A stretch of 64,000 bases of DNA from Streptomyces armeniacus. Its GTDB lineage: Bacteria > Actinomycetota > Actinomycetes > Streptomycetales > Streptomycetaceae. Made by a program: the position numbers and the translations under genes. The notes beneath the pieces were generated by a model, which saw nothing but the letters and a program-made list of their open reading frames with translations, searched no databases and had not been told where the DNA came from. Positions 45,967-54,598 of this stretch are shown here, piece after piece (position 1 is the stretch's first letter; each line of letters opens with the position of its first letter). The stretch lies in NCBI RefSeq assembly GCF_003355155.1, contig NZ_CP031320.1, positions 5,261,367 to 5,325,366 of the forward strand. Reading direction: 5' to 3'.

Positions 45967-46087
45967 CGCGTCCCCCTGCGTCAGCACACACTCGTCCCGG
46001 GTCCGGACGATAGCCACGGTCACGCGAACCGCAACTCCCGTCCGCGATTACCGGACCGTTTCTGCAAAACGTTCACCGCATATACCC

Positions 46088-46138
46088 ACGCCCTGCCGCA
46101 CCCGACTGGTTCCAGCCAACGGTGGCGCGGCAGGGCGT
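46088..46138 (-). terminator. Terminator downstream of the allantoicase gene
   Basis: Perfect 12-base arms ACGCCCTGCCGC (46088-46099) and GCGGCAGGGCGT (46127-46138) with a 27-base loop, 45 bases after the allantoicase stop. Confidence 0.6.
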
Positions 46139-46182
46139 ACGAGCGCGGGCCCGGGCGCGTGGCGGGGCCTACGGGCGCCGGG

Positions 46183-47304
46183 TCACGCCTCCGTCAGCCG
46201 GCCGAAGCGGCGCGCGAGCTCCGTACGGCCGTCCTCCGTGAGGCCGCCGTGCAGCCGCAGCCGGGCGACGCCTCCGTCGGGGAACGTGTCGAGGCGCACG
46301 TGCGTGGCCGTCACCGGCGCCGCGAGCGGGAAGCGGTGCACGCTGTCGGGCCGGAGCGGGGTGCGGGGCAGGAACTCCGTCCACGTACGGCCGCCGTCCT
46401 CCGAAGCGGACAGCGCGGCCCAGCCCGCCGCGTTCCCCAGGTAGTAGCCGGTGTCCAGCTCCACGGCGCGGATCGCGGCGTGGCCCGCCAGCCGGAAGCG
46501 CGCCCAGTCGTGCGCGGTGTCCCTGCGGCGGCGGCTCTCCCAGCCGTCCTCCATCTTCCGCGACCGGTCCGGCAGGATCATGTTGCGCTGCGGTGAGAAG
46601 AACCGGTCCGACGCGTCCTCCACCACGCCGCCGTTCAGCACGGACACCAGGTCGTACGTGCCCAGCAGCCGCAGCCACTCCGGATCCGGTACGGCCTCGC
46701 CGTGCACACGGAGGCGCGCGACGCCGCCGTCCGGGTACTGCGCGAGCCGCAGATGCGTCCAGCGGCGCTCGGCGCTGACGGGGAAGACGTTGGCGGCGTG
46801 ACCGCGTACGGGCGTGCGCGGAACGAGCTCCGTCCAGCGCACCGAGTCCGCCAGCAGCTCGTCCGTGCCGGGGGTGCCGGGCAGCGCGGCGGCCTCGACG
46901 GACACCTCCCTCGGGTGGTTGCCGCGGAAGTGCGCGGTGTCCACGACGACACCCCGTACGACGCCGGGCGCGCCGAGCCGTACGAGCGCCCAGTCGTGCT
47001 CGTCCGCGCCGGGGTGCGGGGCGTCGCCGGAGGGGCCGCGCCTGCGGCGGGTCTCCCAGCCGTCCATGATCTTGCCCTTGTGGCCGAAAGCATGCGGGTC
47101 AAACCGGGCGGGCTCGGTGCGCAGCAGGTTCTCGCGCTCCGCGAAGAACTCGTCGTTCGCCGCGAGCACGCCCGCGCCGAGGCGGCGGTCCGCCAGGTCG
47201 GCGAGGTCGGCGAAGGGGACGTCGGCGGGGGCGGGGCGGTAGTCGGCGTACGGGTCGCCGCCGGCGTACGGGGGCGCGGACTGGAGGTCGGGGGCGCTGG
47301 TCAC
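46183..47304 (-). CDS. alc: Allantoicase
   Basis: A 373-residue enzyme that splits allantoate into ureidoglycolate and urea in purine breakdown. It has the two homologous beta-sandwich halves of the family: the first with FFAERENLL, GKIMDGWETRRRR, DWALVRLGAPG and DTAHFRGNHP, the second with RFFSPQRNMILPDRSRKMEDGWESRRRR, DWARFRLAG and DTGYYLGN. The GTG at 47304 has an AAGG site seven bases upstream and gives the usual length. A LysR gene follows upstream on the same strand and the permease is divergent. Confidence 0.92.
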   Translation of the reverse strand: MTSAPDLQSAPPYAGGDPYADYRPAPADVPFADLADLADRRLGAGVLAANDEFFAERENLLRTEPARFDPHAFGHKGKIMDGWETRRRRGPSGDAPHPGADEHDWALVRLGAPGVVRGVVVDTAHFRGNHPREVSVEAAALPGTPGTDELLADSVRWTELVPRTPVRGHAANVFPVSAERRWTHLRLAQYPDGGVARLRVHGEAVPDPEWLRLLGTYDLVSVLNGGVVEDASDRFFSPQRNMILPDRSRKMEDGWESRRRRDTAHDWARFRLAGHAAIRAVELDTGYYLGNAAGWAALSASEDGGRTWTEFLPRTPLRPDSVHRFPLAAPVTATHVRLDTFPDGGVARLRLHGGLTEDGRTELARRFGRLTEA

Positions 47305-47433
47305 GCGGTGCCTTCCGGTCGGGGGCGGGGTGCGCGCCGAGCGTGGCAGCGGCGGACCTGTCAGGTCCATCGAAGAATTCTGACGATTCCGTTCAGCCGG
47401 GCTGCACGGTTCGCAGGCAGGAGAGCCGGGCGC

Positions 47434-48339
47434 TCAGCCGAGCCGTACGGCCCGCAGCGCGTCGACCGTACGGTCCAGGGCCGGCCACTCCTCCGCCCCT
47501 CGCCGTACCCCCGCCACCACGTGCCGGTGCGGGCGGTCGGCGTCCAGCACGCGCAGCGCCACCGCCTCGCCGGGTTCGACGACGGCCATCCGCGGCACCA
47601 GCGCGACCCCCATGCCCGCCCCGACGAGCGCGAGGATGGCCCGCCAGTCGGCGGCGGCGTGCGCCTGTACGGGCGCGAAGCCCGCGGCCTCGCAGACGGT
47701 CGTGGTGATCTCGGACCACGGGCCGCTGTGGCCGTAGATCCACGGCTCGTGCGCGAGGTCGGCGAGCCGCAACTCCCGTACGGACGCCAGCGGATGGTCC
47801 GCCGGGAGCGCCACGTCGAGCGGGTCGGTGTGCAGGGAGAAGCGGCGGAACGCCGCACCGGCCTCCGGCTCCGCCGGCGGGTGCGCGGCGAGCGAGAGCG
47901 CGAGATCGACGGCGCCGCGGGTGAGCAGTTCGTACGCCTCGGCGGCCTCCGCCTCCCGTACGGACACCGTGAGGCCCGGACGGTCGCGGCGCAGGGCCGT
48001 GACGGCGGGTACGACCAGCGCGGGGATGGCGGTACTGAAGGCGCCGACCCGTACGGTGCCCGTCTCGCCCCGCAGGTGCCCGGCGAGCGCGGCGTCGGCG
48101 CGCTCCAGCCCGGTGAAGACGGCGTCGGTGTGGCGCAGCAGCAGTTCGGCGGCGGGGGTGAGCCGTACGCGGCGCCCCTCGGCCTCCAGCAGCGTGACGC
48201 CGAGCTGGCGACTGAGACCGGCCAGCTGCTGGGACACCGCGGAGGGCGTCATGTACAGCGCCTCCGCGGTGGCGGTCACCGTCCCGACCTCGGCGAGCTT
48301 CCGCAGGATGCGGAGCTTCTTGAGGTCCCAGTCGGTCAG
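47434..48339 (-). CDS. LysR-family regulator with a probable CTG start
   Basis: About 301 residues. The helix-turn-helix reads LKKLRILRKLAEVGTVTATAEALYMTPSAVSQQLAGL, followed by a LysR substrate domain. Homologues in Streptomyces begin with M(T/S)DWDLKKLRIL. Here the matching codon is CTG at 48339 (CTG-ACC-GAC-TGG) and no ATG, GTG or TTG exists between the previous stop codon and it; the first GTG at 48279 would cut off the first DNA-binding helix. It probably controls the neighbouring ureide genes. Confidence 0.8.
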   Translation of the reverse strand: MTDWDLKKLRILRKLAEVGTVTATAEALYMTPSAVSQQLAGLSRQLGVTLLEAEGRRVRLTPAAELLLRHTDAVFTGLERADAALAGHLRGETGTVRVGAFSTAIPALVVPAVTALRRDRPGLTVSVREAEAAEAYELLTRGAVDLALSLAAHPPAEPEAGAAFRRFSLHTDPLDVALPADHPLASVRELRLADLAHEPWIYGHSGPWSEITTTVCEAAGFAPVQAHAAADWRAILALVGAGMGVALVPRMAVVEPGEAVALRVLDADRPHRHVVAGVRRGAEEWPALDRTVDALRAVRLG

Positions 48340-48346
48340 GGCGGGG

Positions 48347-48583
48347 TCAGCCGTTCTGCTGCTTGCGGGACTTGTCGCCCACCATGACCAGACCCGCGAT
48401 CACCAGGAAGAGGAGGATGGGCAGCCCGACGAAGACGCTGAGGGTCTCCAGGACGCTCAGCCCGGGACCCGGGTCGTCGCCGTCGTCGCGGGTGACGGCG
48501 AAGGCGGGGGACGACATGAACAGCAGGGCAGCCGTCCCGGCGGTGAGGGTGCCTGCGCGCATCGCGTTCTTCTTGTTTGCCAC
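48347..48583 (-). CDS. Small membrane protein
   Basis: About 78 residues: a signal-like N-terminus (AGTLTAGTAALLFMSSPAFA), an acidic turn DDGDDPGPG, one membrane helix (LSVFVGLPILLFLVIAGLVMVG) and a basic tail. This short type is common next to membrane genes in Streptomyces. Start could be the GTG at 48583 or the ATG at 48562. The stop lies eight bases before the LysR start codon. Confidence 0.65.
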   Translation of the reverse strand: MANKKNAMRAGTLTAGTAALLFMSSPAFAVTRDDGDDPGPGLSVLETLSVFVGLPILLFLVIAGLVMVGDKSRKQQNG

Positions 48584-48720
48584 GCTCAGACGGTAACGAA
48601 TGCCCGCTCCCGGCGCGCGCCCGGGGTCGCCCATGCCGTAACGCACCTACGGGCAGCGCGGGGCGTTTCCCCCATTCAGAGACGGTTTGTCCACTTGCCC
48701 AAACCTTTCCCTCGCACCTC

Positions 48721-48776
48721 TTGACGGTGCCGACTGGAGAAAACTACGTTCTGGCCAACGGAAAGCCACTTCCGTG
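48721..48776 (+). promoter_or_regulatory. Promoter and inverted repeat of the NCS1 permease gene
   Basis: TTGACG (48721-48726), an 18-base spacer and TACGTT (48745-48750) form a plausible promoter. An inverted repeat ACGGAA-n6-TTCCGT follows at 48759-48776, within the transcribed leader, and would suit a repressor. Confidence 0.45.
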
Positions 48777-48854
48777 TTGTGGAAACATCCGAACGCCCAC
48801 CGCTTTCCCCTCTTCCTCCCCTCTCCCCTCCCCTCCTCCTCCCCCGGAGTCCCT

Positions 48855-50336
48855 ATGACTGCCCTGGATGAGCGGTCGCCCGTGGACCCCAGCGACACCA
48901 CCAGCGCTGGCCTGTACACGTACGACCTCGCCCCGACGAAGAAGGACGGCCGCAGCTGGGGCGCCTACAACGTCTTCACGCTGTGGGCCAACGACGTCCA
49001 CAGCCTCGGCAACTACGCGTTCGCCATCGGCCTCTTCGCGCTCGGACTGAACGTGTGGGGCATCCTCGTCGCCTTCGCGCTCGCGTCCGTGCTGCTGTTC
49101 CTGCTGCTGACGCTGTCCGGGTTCATGGGGCACAAGACGGGCGTCCCCTTCCCCGTCATGAGCCGCATCGCGTTCGGCATCAAGGGGGCGAAGATCCCGG
49201 CAGGCGTACGGGGCGCCGTGGCCATCGCCTGGTTCGGCATCCAGACGTATCTCGCCTCGGCCGTCCTCAGCGCGCTGCTCGTGGCCATGTTCCCGGGGAT
49301 GCGGAGCCTGGACGACAACTCCCTGCTCGGGCAGTCCACCCTCGGCTGGCTCACCTTCCTCGTCCTGTGGGCGCTGCAGATCGTCATCGTCAGCTACGGC
49401 ATGCAGATGATCCGGCGGTACATGGCCTTCGCGGCGCCCACCACCCTGATCACGATGTGCGCGCTGGCGGTCTGGATGTTCATACGCGCGGACGGCTCGA
49501 TCTCGCTGTCCGTCGACGACCCGCTGTCCGGCGGCGAGATGTGGCTGCAGATCCTCGAGGGCGCCGCGCTGTGGGTCGTCATCTACGGGACCTTCGTACT
49601 GAACTTCTGCGACTTCACCCGCTCCGCCAGGAGCCGCAGCTCCATCGTCCGCGGGAACGTGACCGGCATCCCCGTGAACATGCTGTTCTTCGCGCTCATC
49701 GTGGTGGTGCTCAGCGGCGCCCAGTTCAAGCTCGACGGGCACGTCATCACCAGCCCGTCGGACATCGTCCGGACCATCCCGAACATGCTCCTGCTGGCGC
49801 TGGCCTCCCTCGCGCTGATCGCCCTGACGGTGGCGGTGAACCTGCTGGCCAACTTCGTCGCGCCCATCTACGCGCTGGTCGACCTCTTCCCGCAGCGGCT
49901 GAACTTCCGCCGGGCCGGTCTCGTCACCGGAGTCCTGGGCCTGGTGATCACCCCCTGGAACCTCTACAACAGCCCCGTCGTCGTCAACTACTTCCTCGGC
50001 GGGCTCGGCGCCCTGCTCGGCCCGCTGTTCGGCGTGATCATGGCCGACTACTGGCTGCTGCGCAGGTCCCGCGTCAACGTGCCCGACCTCTACACCGAGG
50101 ACGCGCAGGGCGAATACCACTACACCAGCGGCTACAACCCGCGCGCCGTCGCCGCCTTCGTACCCAGCGCCGCAGCCGCCGTCGTCCTCGCCCTGGTGCC
50201 GTTCTTCGAGGACGTGGCCGGCTTCTCCTGGTTCATCGGCGCCGTCCTCGGCGCCGTGCTGTACGCGATCATCGCGGACCGCAGCCGGACGGGCCGCGAC
50301 GTGGACGGCGAGGCCATCGCCGTCGCCGCCGAGTGA
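48855..50336 (+). CDS. NCS1-family permease (allantoin/hydantoin/cytosine type)
   Basis: A 493-residue membrane protein with 12 predicted helices. Family signatures include SWGAYNVFTLWANDVHSLGNYAFA at the first helix, SRIAFGIKGAKIPAGVRGAVAIAWFGIQTYLAS, and NLLANFVAPIYALVDLFPQ. NCS1 carriers take up allantoin, hydantoins, cytosine or uracil with cations. GGAG is five bases before the ATG at 48855. Between the LysR gene and a hydantoin-racemase-family gene, with allantoicase nearby, allantoin or a hydantoin is the likely substrate. Confidence 0.87.
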   Translation: MTALDERSPVDPSDTTSAGLYTYDLAPTKKDGRSWGAYNVFTLWANDVHSLGNYAFAIGLFALGLNVWGILVAFALASVLLFLLLTLSGFMGHKTGVPFPVMSRIAFGIKGAKIPAGVRGAVAIAWFGIQTYLASAVLSALLVAMFPGMRSLDDNSLLGQSTLGWLTFLVLWALQIVIVSYGMQMIRRYMAFAAPTTLITMCALAVWMFIRADGSISLSVDDPLSGGEMWLQILEGAALWVVIYGTFVLNFCDFTRSARSRSSIVRGNVTGIPVNMLFFALIVVVLSGAQFKLDGHVITSPSDIVRTIPNMLLLALASLALIALTVAVNLLANFVAPIYALVDLFPQRLNFRRAGLVTGVLGLVITPWNLYNSPVVVNYFLGGLGALLGPLFGVIMADYWLLRRSRVNVPDLYTEDAQGEYHYTSGYNPRAVAAFVPSAAAAVVLALVPFFEDVAGFSWFIGAVLGAVLYAIIADRSRTGRDVDGEAIAVAAE

Positions 50337-50391
50337 ACCGGCGGGCGGAATGAACACCATGGCAGTGAACCGACCAGCGGAGGGCCGACGC

Positions 50392-51120
50392 ATGCGCGTC
50401 CTCGTCGTCAACGTCAACACCACGCGGTCCATCACCGACTCGATCGGTGCGCAGGCGGCCTCCGCGGCCGCCCCGGGCACCGAGATCGTGCCGCTGACAC
50501 CCGCCTTCGGCGCGGAGTCCGTCGAGGGCAACTACGAGAGCTACCTCGCCGCCGTCGCGGTGATGGAGGCCGTACGCGCCTACCCCGAGCCGTACGACGC
50601 CGTGATCCAGGCCGGCTACGGCGAGCACGGCCGGGAAGGGCTCCAGGAGTTGCTCGACGTACCGGTCGTGGACATCACCGAGGCCGCCGCGAGCACCGCC
50701 CAGTTCCTCGGCCGCACCTACTCCGTCGTCACCAGTCTCGACCGTACGGTCCCGCTGATCGAGGAGCGCCTCCGCGCGGCCGGGCTGCACACCCGGTGCG
50801 CCTCCGTACGCGCCAGCGGGCTCGCCGTACTCGCCCTGGAGCAGGACGAGAAGGCCGCCGTCGACGCCATCGCCGAACAGGCCGCCCGCGCCGTGGCGGA
50901 GGACCGGGCGGAGGTGGTGTGCCTGGGCTGCGGCGGCATGTCCGGGCTGACGGAACGCGTGGTGGAGCGCACCGGGGTCCCCGTCGTCGACGGCGTGACC
51001 GCCGCCGTGAAGATCGCCGAGTCCCTCGTCGCCCTCGGCCTGTCCACGTCCAAGATCCGCACCTACGCGCCGCCGCGGCCCAAGACGATCCGCAACTGGC
51101 CGCCGCCACCGGCCCGTTGA
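50392..51120 (+). CDS. Asp/Glu/hydantoin racemase family protein with one active-site Cys
   Basis: A 242-residue protein of the racemase fold. The start MRVLVVNVNTT is chosen because GGAGGG lies seven bases before the ATG at 50392. The second active-site cysteine is present as Cys180 in VCLGCGGMSGL. At the first position family racemases have A-C-F, but here it is Gly75 (IQAGYGEHG). The same Gly/Cys pattern is known from arylmalonate decarboxylase, so a one-base reaction other than racemisation is possible. Context suggests a ureide or hydantoin substrate; allantoin racemase remains the simplest guess. Confidence 0.8.
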   Translation: MRVLVVNVNTTRSITDSIGAQAASAAAPGTEIVPLTPAFGAESVEGNYESYLAAVAVMEAVRAYPEPYDAVIQAGYGEHGREGLQELLDVPVVDITEAAASTAQFLGRTYSVVTSLDRTVPLIEERLRAAGLHTRCASVRASGLAVLALEQDEKAAVDAIAEQAARAVAEDRAEVVCLGCGGMSGLTERVVERTGVPVVDGVTAAVKIAESLVALGLSTSKIRTYAPPRPKTIRNWPPPPAR

Positions 51121-51218
51121 CACGTTTGACGCCGGTGCCGCCGGTTACCCCGTTGACGCCGGTGCCGCGGACCGCACGGGAACACCACCGACCACGACCC
51201 GAACCGGAGGCTGAGGTC

Positions 51219-51671
51219 ATGCCCCACCTGCACACCCGCGCCGCAGTCGAGGAGTATCTGCGGGTGCGTGAGGACCTGTTCCTGGCCATGCGCACCGACC
51301 GCAGCAACGGCGTCGAGGCGCACGAGATCGCGCGGACGGCGGCCGGCACGTACACCCGCCCGGTCATCATGGCGTACCTGTCCTGCGTGGAGCTGCGCGA
51401 CGACGCCCGTGCCGCGCTGCGCCGCGCGGGGCTGGACCACTGCGCCGGTGTACGGTCCACCGGCGCGGGCGGCCGTGCGCCGCGCGCCGTCCTGCTGGCC
51501 CTCACCCGCGAACCCGCGGAGCTGGCGGACACCGAACGGTCGGCCCTCCCGGAACGCCTCGTCCACGCCCTGGCCCAGGCGGACATCCGTACGCGGCCCG
51601 CCGACGGCTCCGCGCTCGCGCGACTGCTCTACGCCGGAGAGGAGGTCCACCTGCACCGCGCCGAGCGCTAG
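51219..51671 (+). CDS. Hypothetical protein
   Basis: A 150-residue soluble protein, not recognised. It is mostly helical with the segment AAVEEYLRVREDLFLAMRTDRSNGVEAHEIARTAAGTYTRPVIMAYL, which could hold a helix-turn-helix, and a C-terminal half with short strands. GGAGG is upstream of the ATG. Its end overlaps the malQ stop by four bases in convergent orientation. Confidence 0.6.
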   Translation: MPHLHTRAAVEEYLRVREDLFLAMRTDRSNGVEAHEIARTAAGTYTRPVIMAYLSCVELRDDARAALRRAGLDHCAGVRSTGAGGRAPRAVLLALTREPAELADTERSALPERLVHALAQADIRTRPADGSALARLLYAGEEVHLHRAER

Positions 51672-53872
51672 GGCGTGTTCGGCGGCACGTCGAGCCCTCT
51701 GCGCAGCTCGTCGAGGAGCGCGTGCACGCGCGGCGACGCGGCGAGGTCCTCCAGCGACAGCGGGGTGCCGTCCGCGTCGGCGACCGGCAGCCGCCAGTTC
51801 GGGTACTCCCGGCAGGTGCCCGGCACGTTCTGCGGGCGCCGGTCGCCCACCGTGTCCGGCAGCCAGACGCCGAGCATGCGGGCCGGCGTACGGACCAGGA
51901 ACCGGTGCACCGCCTTGATCTCGGCCTCCTCGTCCCCCGCGCCCTCCGGCAGCAGCCCGAGCCGGTGGAACAGGCCGAGCCAACCCGCCGTCTCCACAGC
52001 GTCGGCCGACTGCTCGGCGAGCAGGGGGCGTTCCAGCATGCCGAGCCGTTCGCGCAGCTCGACATGGCTGCCGGACAGCCGCGCCGCCACGGGCGGCAGG
52101 TCGTGCGTGGTGGCGGTGGCCAGGCAGCCGGCGCGCCAATCTTCGGGCGGCAGCGGGCGCGGCTCGGCGGCGTGGCCGTTCCGCTCGCCACCGTCCGCAG
52201 GAGCCGTATCCGACGCAGACGCCGTACCGGACTTCGGCTCCGTACCGGACGCGGCTGCCGTACGGGTCTCCGCCGCGCGCGCGTAGTCCCGTTCGAACCA
52301 CAGCACCGACGTGCCGAGCACCCCGCGCGCGGCCAGCTCCTCCCGTACGCCCGGCTCGACCGTGCCCAGGTCCTCGCCTATCACGGCGGCCCCCGCCCGG
52401 TGCGCCTCCAGCGCGAGGGCGCCGAGCATGGCCTCCGCGTCGTACCGGACGTACGCGCCCTCCGTCGGCGGGCGGCCCTCCGGGACCCACCACAGCCGGA
52501 AGAGGCCCATGACGTGGTCGATGCGGAGCGCGCCGCTGTGCCGCAGCAGCCCGGCGAGCACCTCGCGGTACGGCGCGTAACCGTGGCGGGCCAGCGCGTC
52601 GGGCCGCCAGGGCGGCAGGCCCCAGTCCTGGCCGTGCGGGTTGAACGCGTCCGGCGGCGCGCCGACCGACATGCCGGCGGCGAATACGTCCTGCTGCGCC
52701 CAGCTGTCCGCGCCGTGCGGGTGCACGCCCACGGCCAGGTCGTGGACGAGTCCGACGGCCATGCCCGCCTCGCGCGCCGCCCGCTGGGCACCGGCCAGCT
52801 GCTCGTCGGTGAGCCAGGCCAGCCAGCTGTGGAAGTCGACGCGGTCCATGAGCTCGCCGCGCACCCGCGCCGTACGCAGCGACCGCGGGTCGTCCAGGCC
52901 CGCGGGCCACGCGCGCCAGTCGGGGCCGTGCAACTCGGCGAGGGCGCACCAGGTGGCGTGGTCCTCCAGGGACTCGCCGCGCTCGGCGAGGAAGTCGCAG
53001 TACGCCGCGCGGCGGCCGGGCCCGAGCGGGACCTGCCGGATCAGCTCCAGCGCCGCCAGCTTCAGCTCCCACACCGCGTCCCGGTCGATGTGCGCCTCCT
53101 TGCGGAGGACGGCGTCGCGCAGTTGGCCGGCCCGTTCGAGCAGCTCGCCGGCCTGCCGCCGCGCGTCGCCGGTCAGCAGCGCGTACTCGGGGACGGCCTC
53201 GATCCGCAGATGTACGGGGTCGGGGAAGCGCCGCGTGGAGGGTCTGTACGGGGACGGGTCGGTGGGCGCGCCCGGCTCGGCAGCGGGCACCGCCGCGTGC
53301 AGCGGGCCGAGCTGGACGAAGTCCGCGCCGTGCGCGCGGCCCGACCAGGCCGCGAGCTCGCCCAGGTCACCGAGGTCGCCCATGCCCCAGGAGCGCTCGG
53401 ACAGCAGCGAATAGAGCTGGGTGAGCAGGCCGAAGCCGCGGCCGTCCGCACCGCGGCCGCCGGGCCCGCGGACCCGGTCCGGGACGACGAGCAGTGCGGC
53501 GTGCGCGGCGCGGCCGTCGGGGGCCCGCGCGCGCAGCGTGTGGGCGCCGAGGGGCAGCGGGGCGCCGGGGCCCCAGTCGTGCGTGCCGCCGCTCTCCGTG
53601 TCGACCCGCAGGACGGTGCCCTCGGGGAGTGCGGGGAGCGTGCTCTGCGCGGACTCGGCGCGTAAGACGACGGTGTGCGGCAGCAGCCGCAGGGAGTCCC
53701 GCTCGTGCTGTGCCAGCGCCTCGCGCACGGCGTGCGGCGTGGACGCGTCCACGCCCAGGGCGGCGAGCACGGCGACGACGGAGTCGTCGGGGACGTCGAC
53801 GCGCTGCCCGGCCACGGGCTCGTACGACGTGCATACACCGTGCGCCGCGGCGAGCCGCGCGAGGCGGCCCAT
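51668..53872 (-). CDS. malQ: 4-alpha-glucanotransferase (amylomaltase, GH77)
   Basis: A 734-residue enzyme that transfers maltodextrin segments. GH77 motifs are present: GFGLLTQLYSLLSERSWGMGDLGDL, ALRIDHVMGLFRLWWVP with the nucleophile Asp, VIGEDLGTVEPGVREEL with the acid Glu and TTHDLPPVAA with the stabilising Asp. A loop of about 45 residues rich in Ala, Thr and Ser follows RDYARAAETRT. The ATG overlaps the stop of the small upstream gene (TGATG), so the two are translationally coupled. Confidence 0.92.
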   Translation of the reverse strand: MGRLARLAAAHGVCTSYEPVAGQRVDVPDDSVVAVLAALGVDASTPHAVREALAQHERDSLRLLPHTVVLRAESAQSTLPALPEGTVLRVDTESGGTHDWGPGAPLPLGAHTLRARAPDGRAAHAALLVVPDRVRGPGGRGADGRGFGLLTQLYSLLSERSWGMGDLGDLGELAAWSGRAHGADFVQLGPLHAAVPAAEPGAPTDPSPYRPSTRRFPDPVHLRIEAVPEYALLTGDARRQAGELLERAGQLRDAVLRKEAHIDRDAVWELKLAALELIRQVPLGPGRRAAYCDFLAERGESLEDHATWCALAELHGPDWRAWPAGLDDPRSLRTARVRGELMDRVDFHSWLAWLTDEQLAGAQRAAREAGMAVGLVHDLAVGVHPHGADSWAQQDVFAAGMSVGAPPDAFNPHGQDWGLPPWRPDALARHGYAPYREVLAGLLRHSGALRIDHVMGLFRLWWVPEGRPPTEGAYVRYDAEAMLGALALEAHRAGAAVIGEDLGTVEPGVREELAARGVLGTSVLWFERDYARAAETRTAAASGTEPKSGTASASDTAPADGGERNGHAAEPRPLPPEDWRAGCLATATTHDLPPVAARLSGSHVELRERLGMLERPLLAEQSADAVETAGWLGLFHRLGLLPEGAGDEEAEIKAVHRFLVRTPARMLGVWLPDTVGDRRPQNVPGTCREYPNWRLPVADADGTPLSLEDLAASPRVHALLDELRRGLDVPPNTP

Positions 53873-54159
53873 CAGATGTCCGAGGACTCCGTGCCGAAGC
53901 CGGTGCCGGTGGGCTCGCTCGTCAGCGGCAGCTCAGCGGCGATCGGCAGCTCACTCGTCAGCGGGGCGACGTCGGCGAGCGGGGGCTCGCTGGTCAGTGG
54001 TGCCTCCGGGCACCCGCAGGAGCACGAACCGTCCAGTCCGGAGTCCGGGTCGGACACGCCGGACAGGTCTACCGGCTCGTGCCCGGGTTTGAGCGGAGGT
54101 GACGGGATCGTGGTGCGGGGATGGAGAGCGGTGAGGAGGAGTTCGGCGGACGCGGCCAC
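53872..54159 (-). CDS. Small protein with a Cys cluster and PLTSE repeats
   Basis: A 95-residue protein not recognised. The GTG at 54159 has GGAGG six bases upstream. The first 35 residues are hydrophobic/Pro-rich (AASAELLLTALHPRTTIPSPPL), then an acidic stretch with the cluster GSCSCGCPEA, then a tail that repeats PLTSE three times (APLTSEP, APLTSEL, LPLTSEP). It is coupled to malQ. The C-C-C cluster could bind metal; a peptide precursor is conceivable but the coupling with malQ argues against it. Confidence 0.7.
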   Translation of the reverse strand: MAASAELLLTALHPRTTIPSPPLKPGHEPVDLSGVSDPDSGLDGSCSCGCPEAPLTSEPPLADVAPLTSELPIAAELPLTSEPTGTGFGTESSDI

Positions 54160-54238
54160 GGCGGGCCTCCGTTCATGGACTTCGTCGGTCGAGTCTGACT
54201 TACCCAGCCTGCACGGGCGCAGACGTCTCGCGAGGGAT

Positions 54239-54258
54239 AACGTGGCTCAGCTCACGTT
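54239..54258 (-). promoter_or_regulatory. Inverted repeat upstream of the malQ operon
   Basis: AACGTG-n8-CACGTT, a 20-base imperfect palindrome, 80 bases before the first gene of the malQ operon. LacI-type sugar repressors use sites of this size, but I cannot tell which regulator binds. Confidence 0.4.
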
Positions 54259-54429
54259 GGTTCCGCAGGCGATTTGCCGGTGGGGAGCACCCCCGGACGA
54301 AGGGATTCCGGGCATTTCCGTCATCGTACTCCAGGATTTGCACGGCAACTACGGACGGTGACCACAACAGTCCGTACACGGATGCCCACTGAAACGCATG
54401 GACAACAGCGGGCAATACGGCCACTCTCG

Positions 54430-54458
54430 TTGACAGCCGCCGTGGTGGTGGGCTCAGT
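54430..54458 (+). promoter_or_regulatory. Possible promoter of the GH84 gene
   Basis: TTGACA (54430-54435), a 17-base spacer and CTCAGT (54453-54458), 141 bases before the GTG. The -35 box is perfect, the -10 poor. The rest of the interval 54160-54598 holds no gene. Confidence 0.35.
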
Positions 54459-54598
54459 CGCCGGCTGCCGCCGGTCCCCGTACGAGCCCCTTCCGCACGC
54501 ACGCGCGATCCCCTGCGGAGGGGCGGACCCGTGCCGTACGGAGCGACGCGAGCAGGCCGGTTCGAGCGGTACGAGCGACACGAGCAAGAGGAGCCGCG

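Noticed and set aside
53872..54159. Small Cys-containing protein as a second RiPP precursor
   Set aside because: Its Cys are in the middle rather than at a C-terminal core, and it is coupled to malQ; kept as an unknown small protein.
54330..54350. TTGC-ACG-GCAA as a MalR operator
   Set aside because: Only four-base arms and no second copy; too weak to call.
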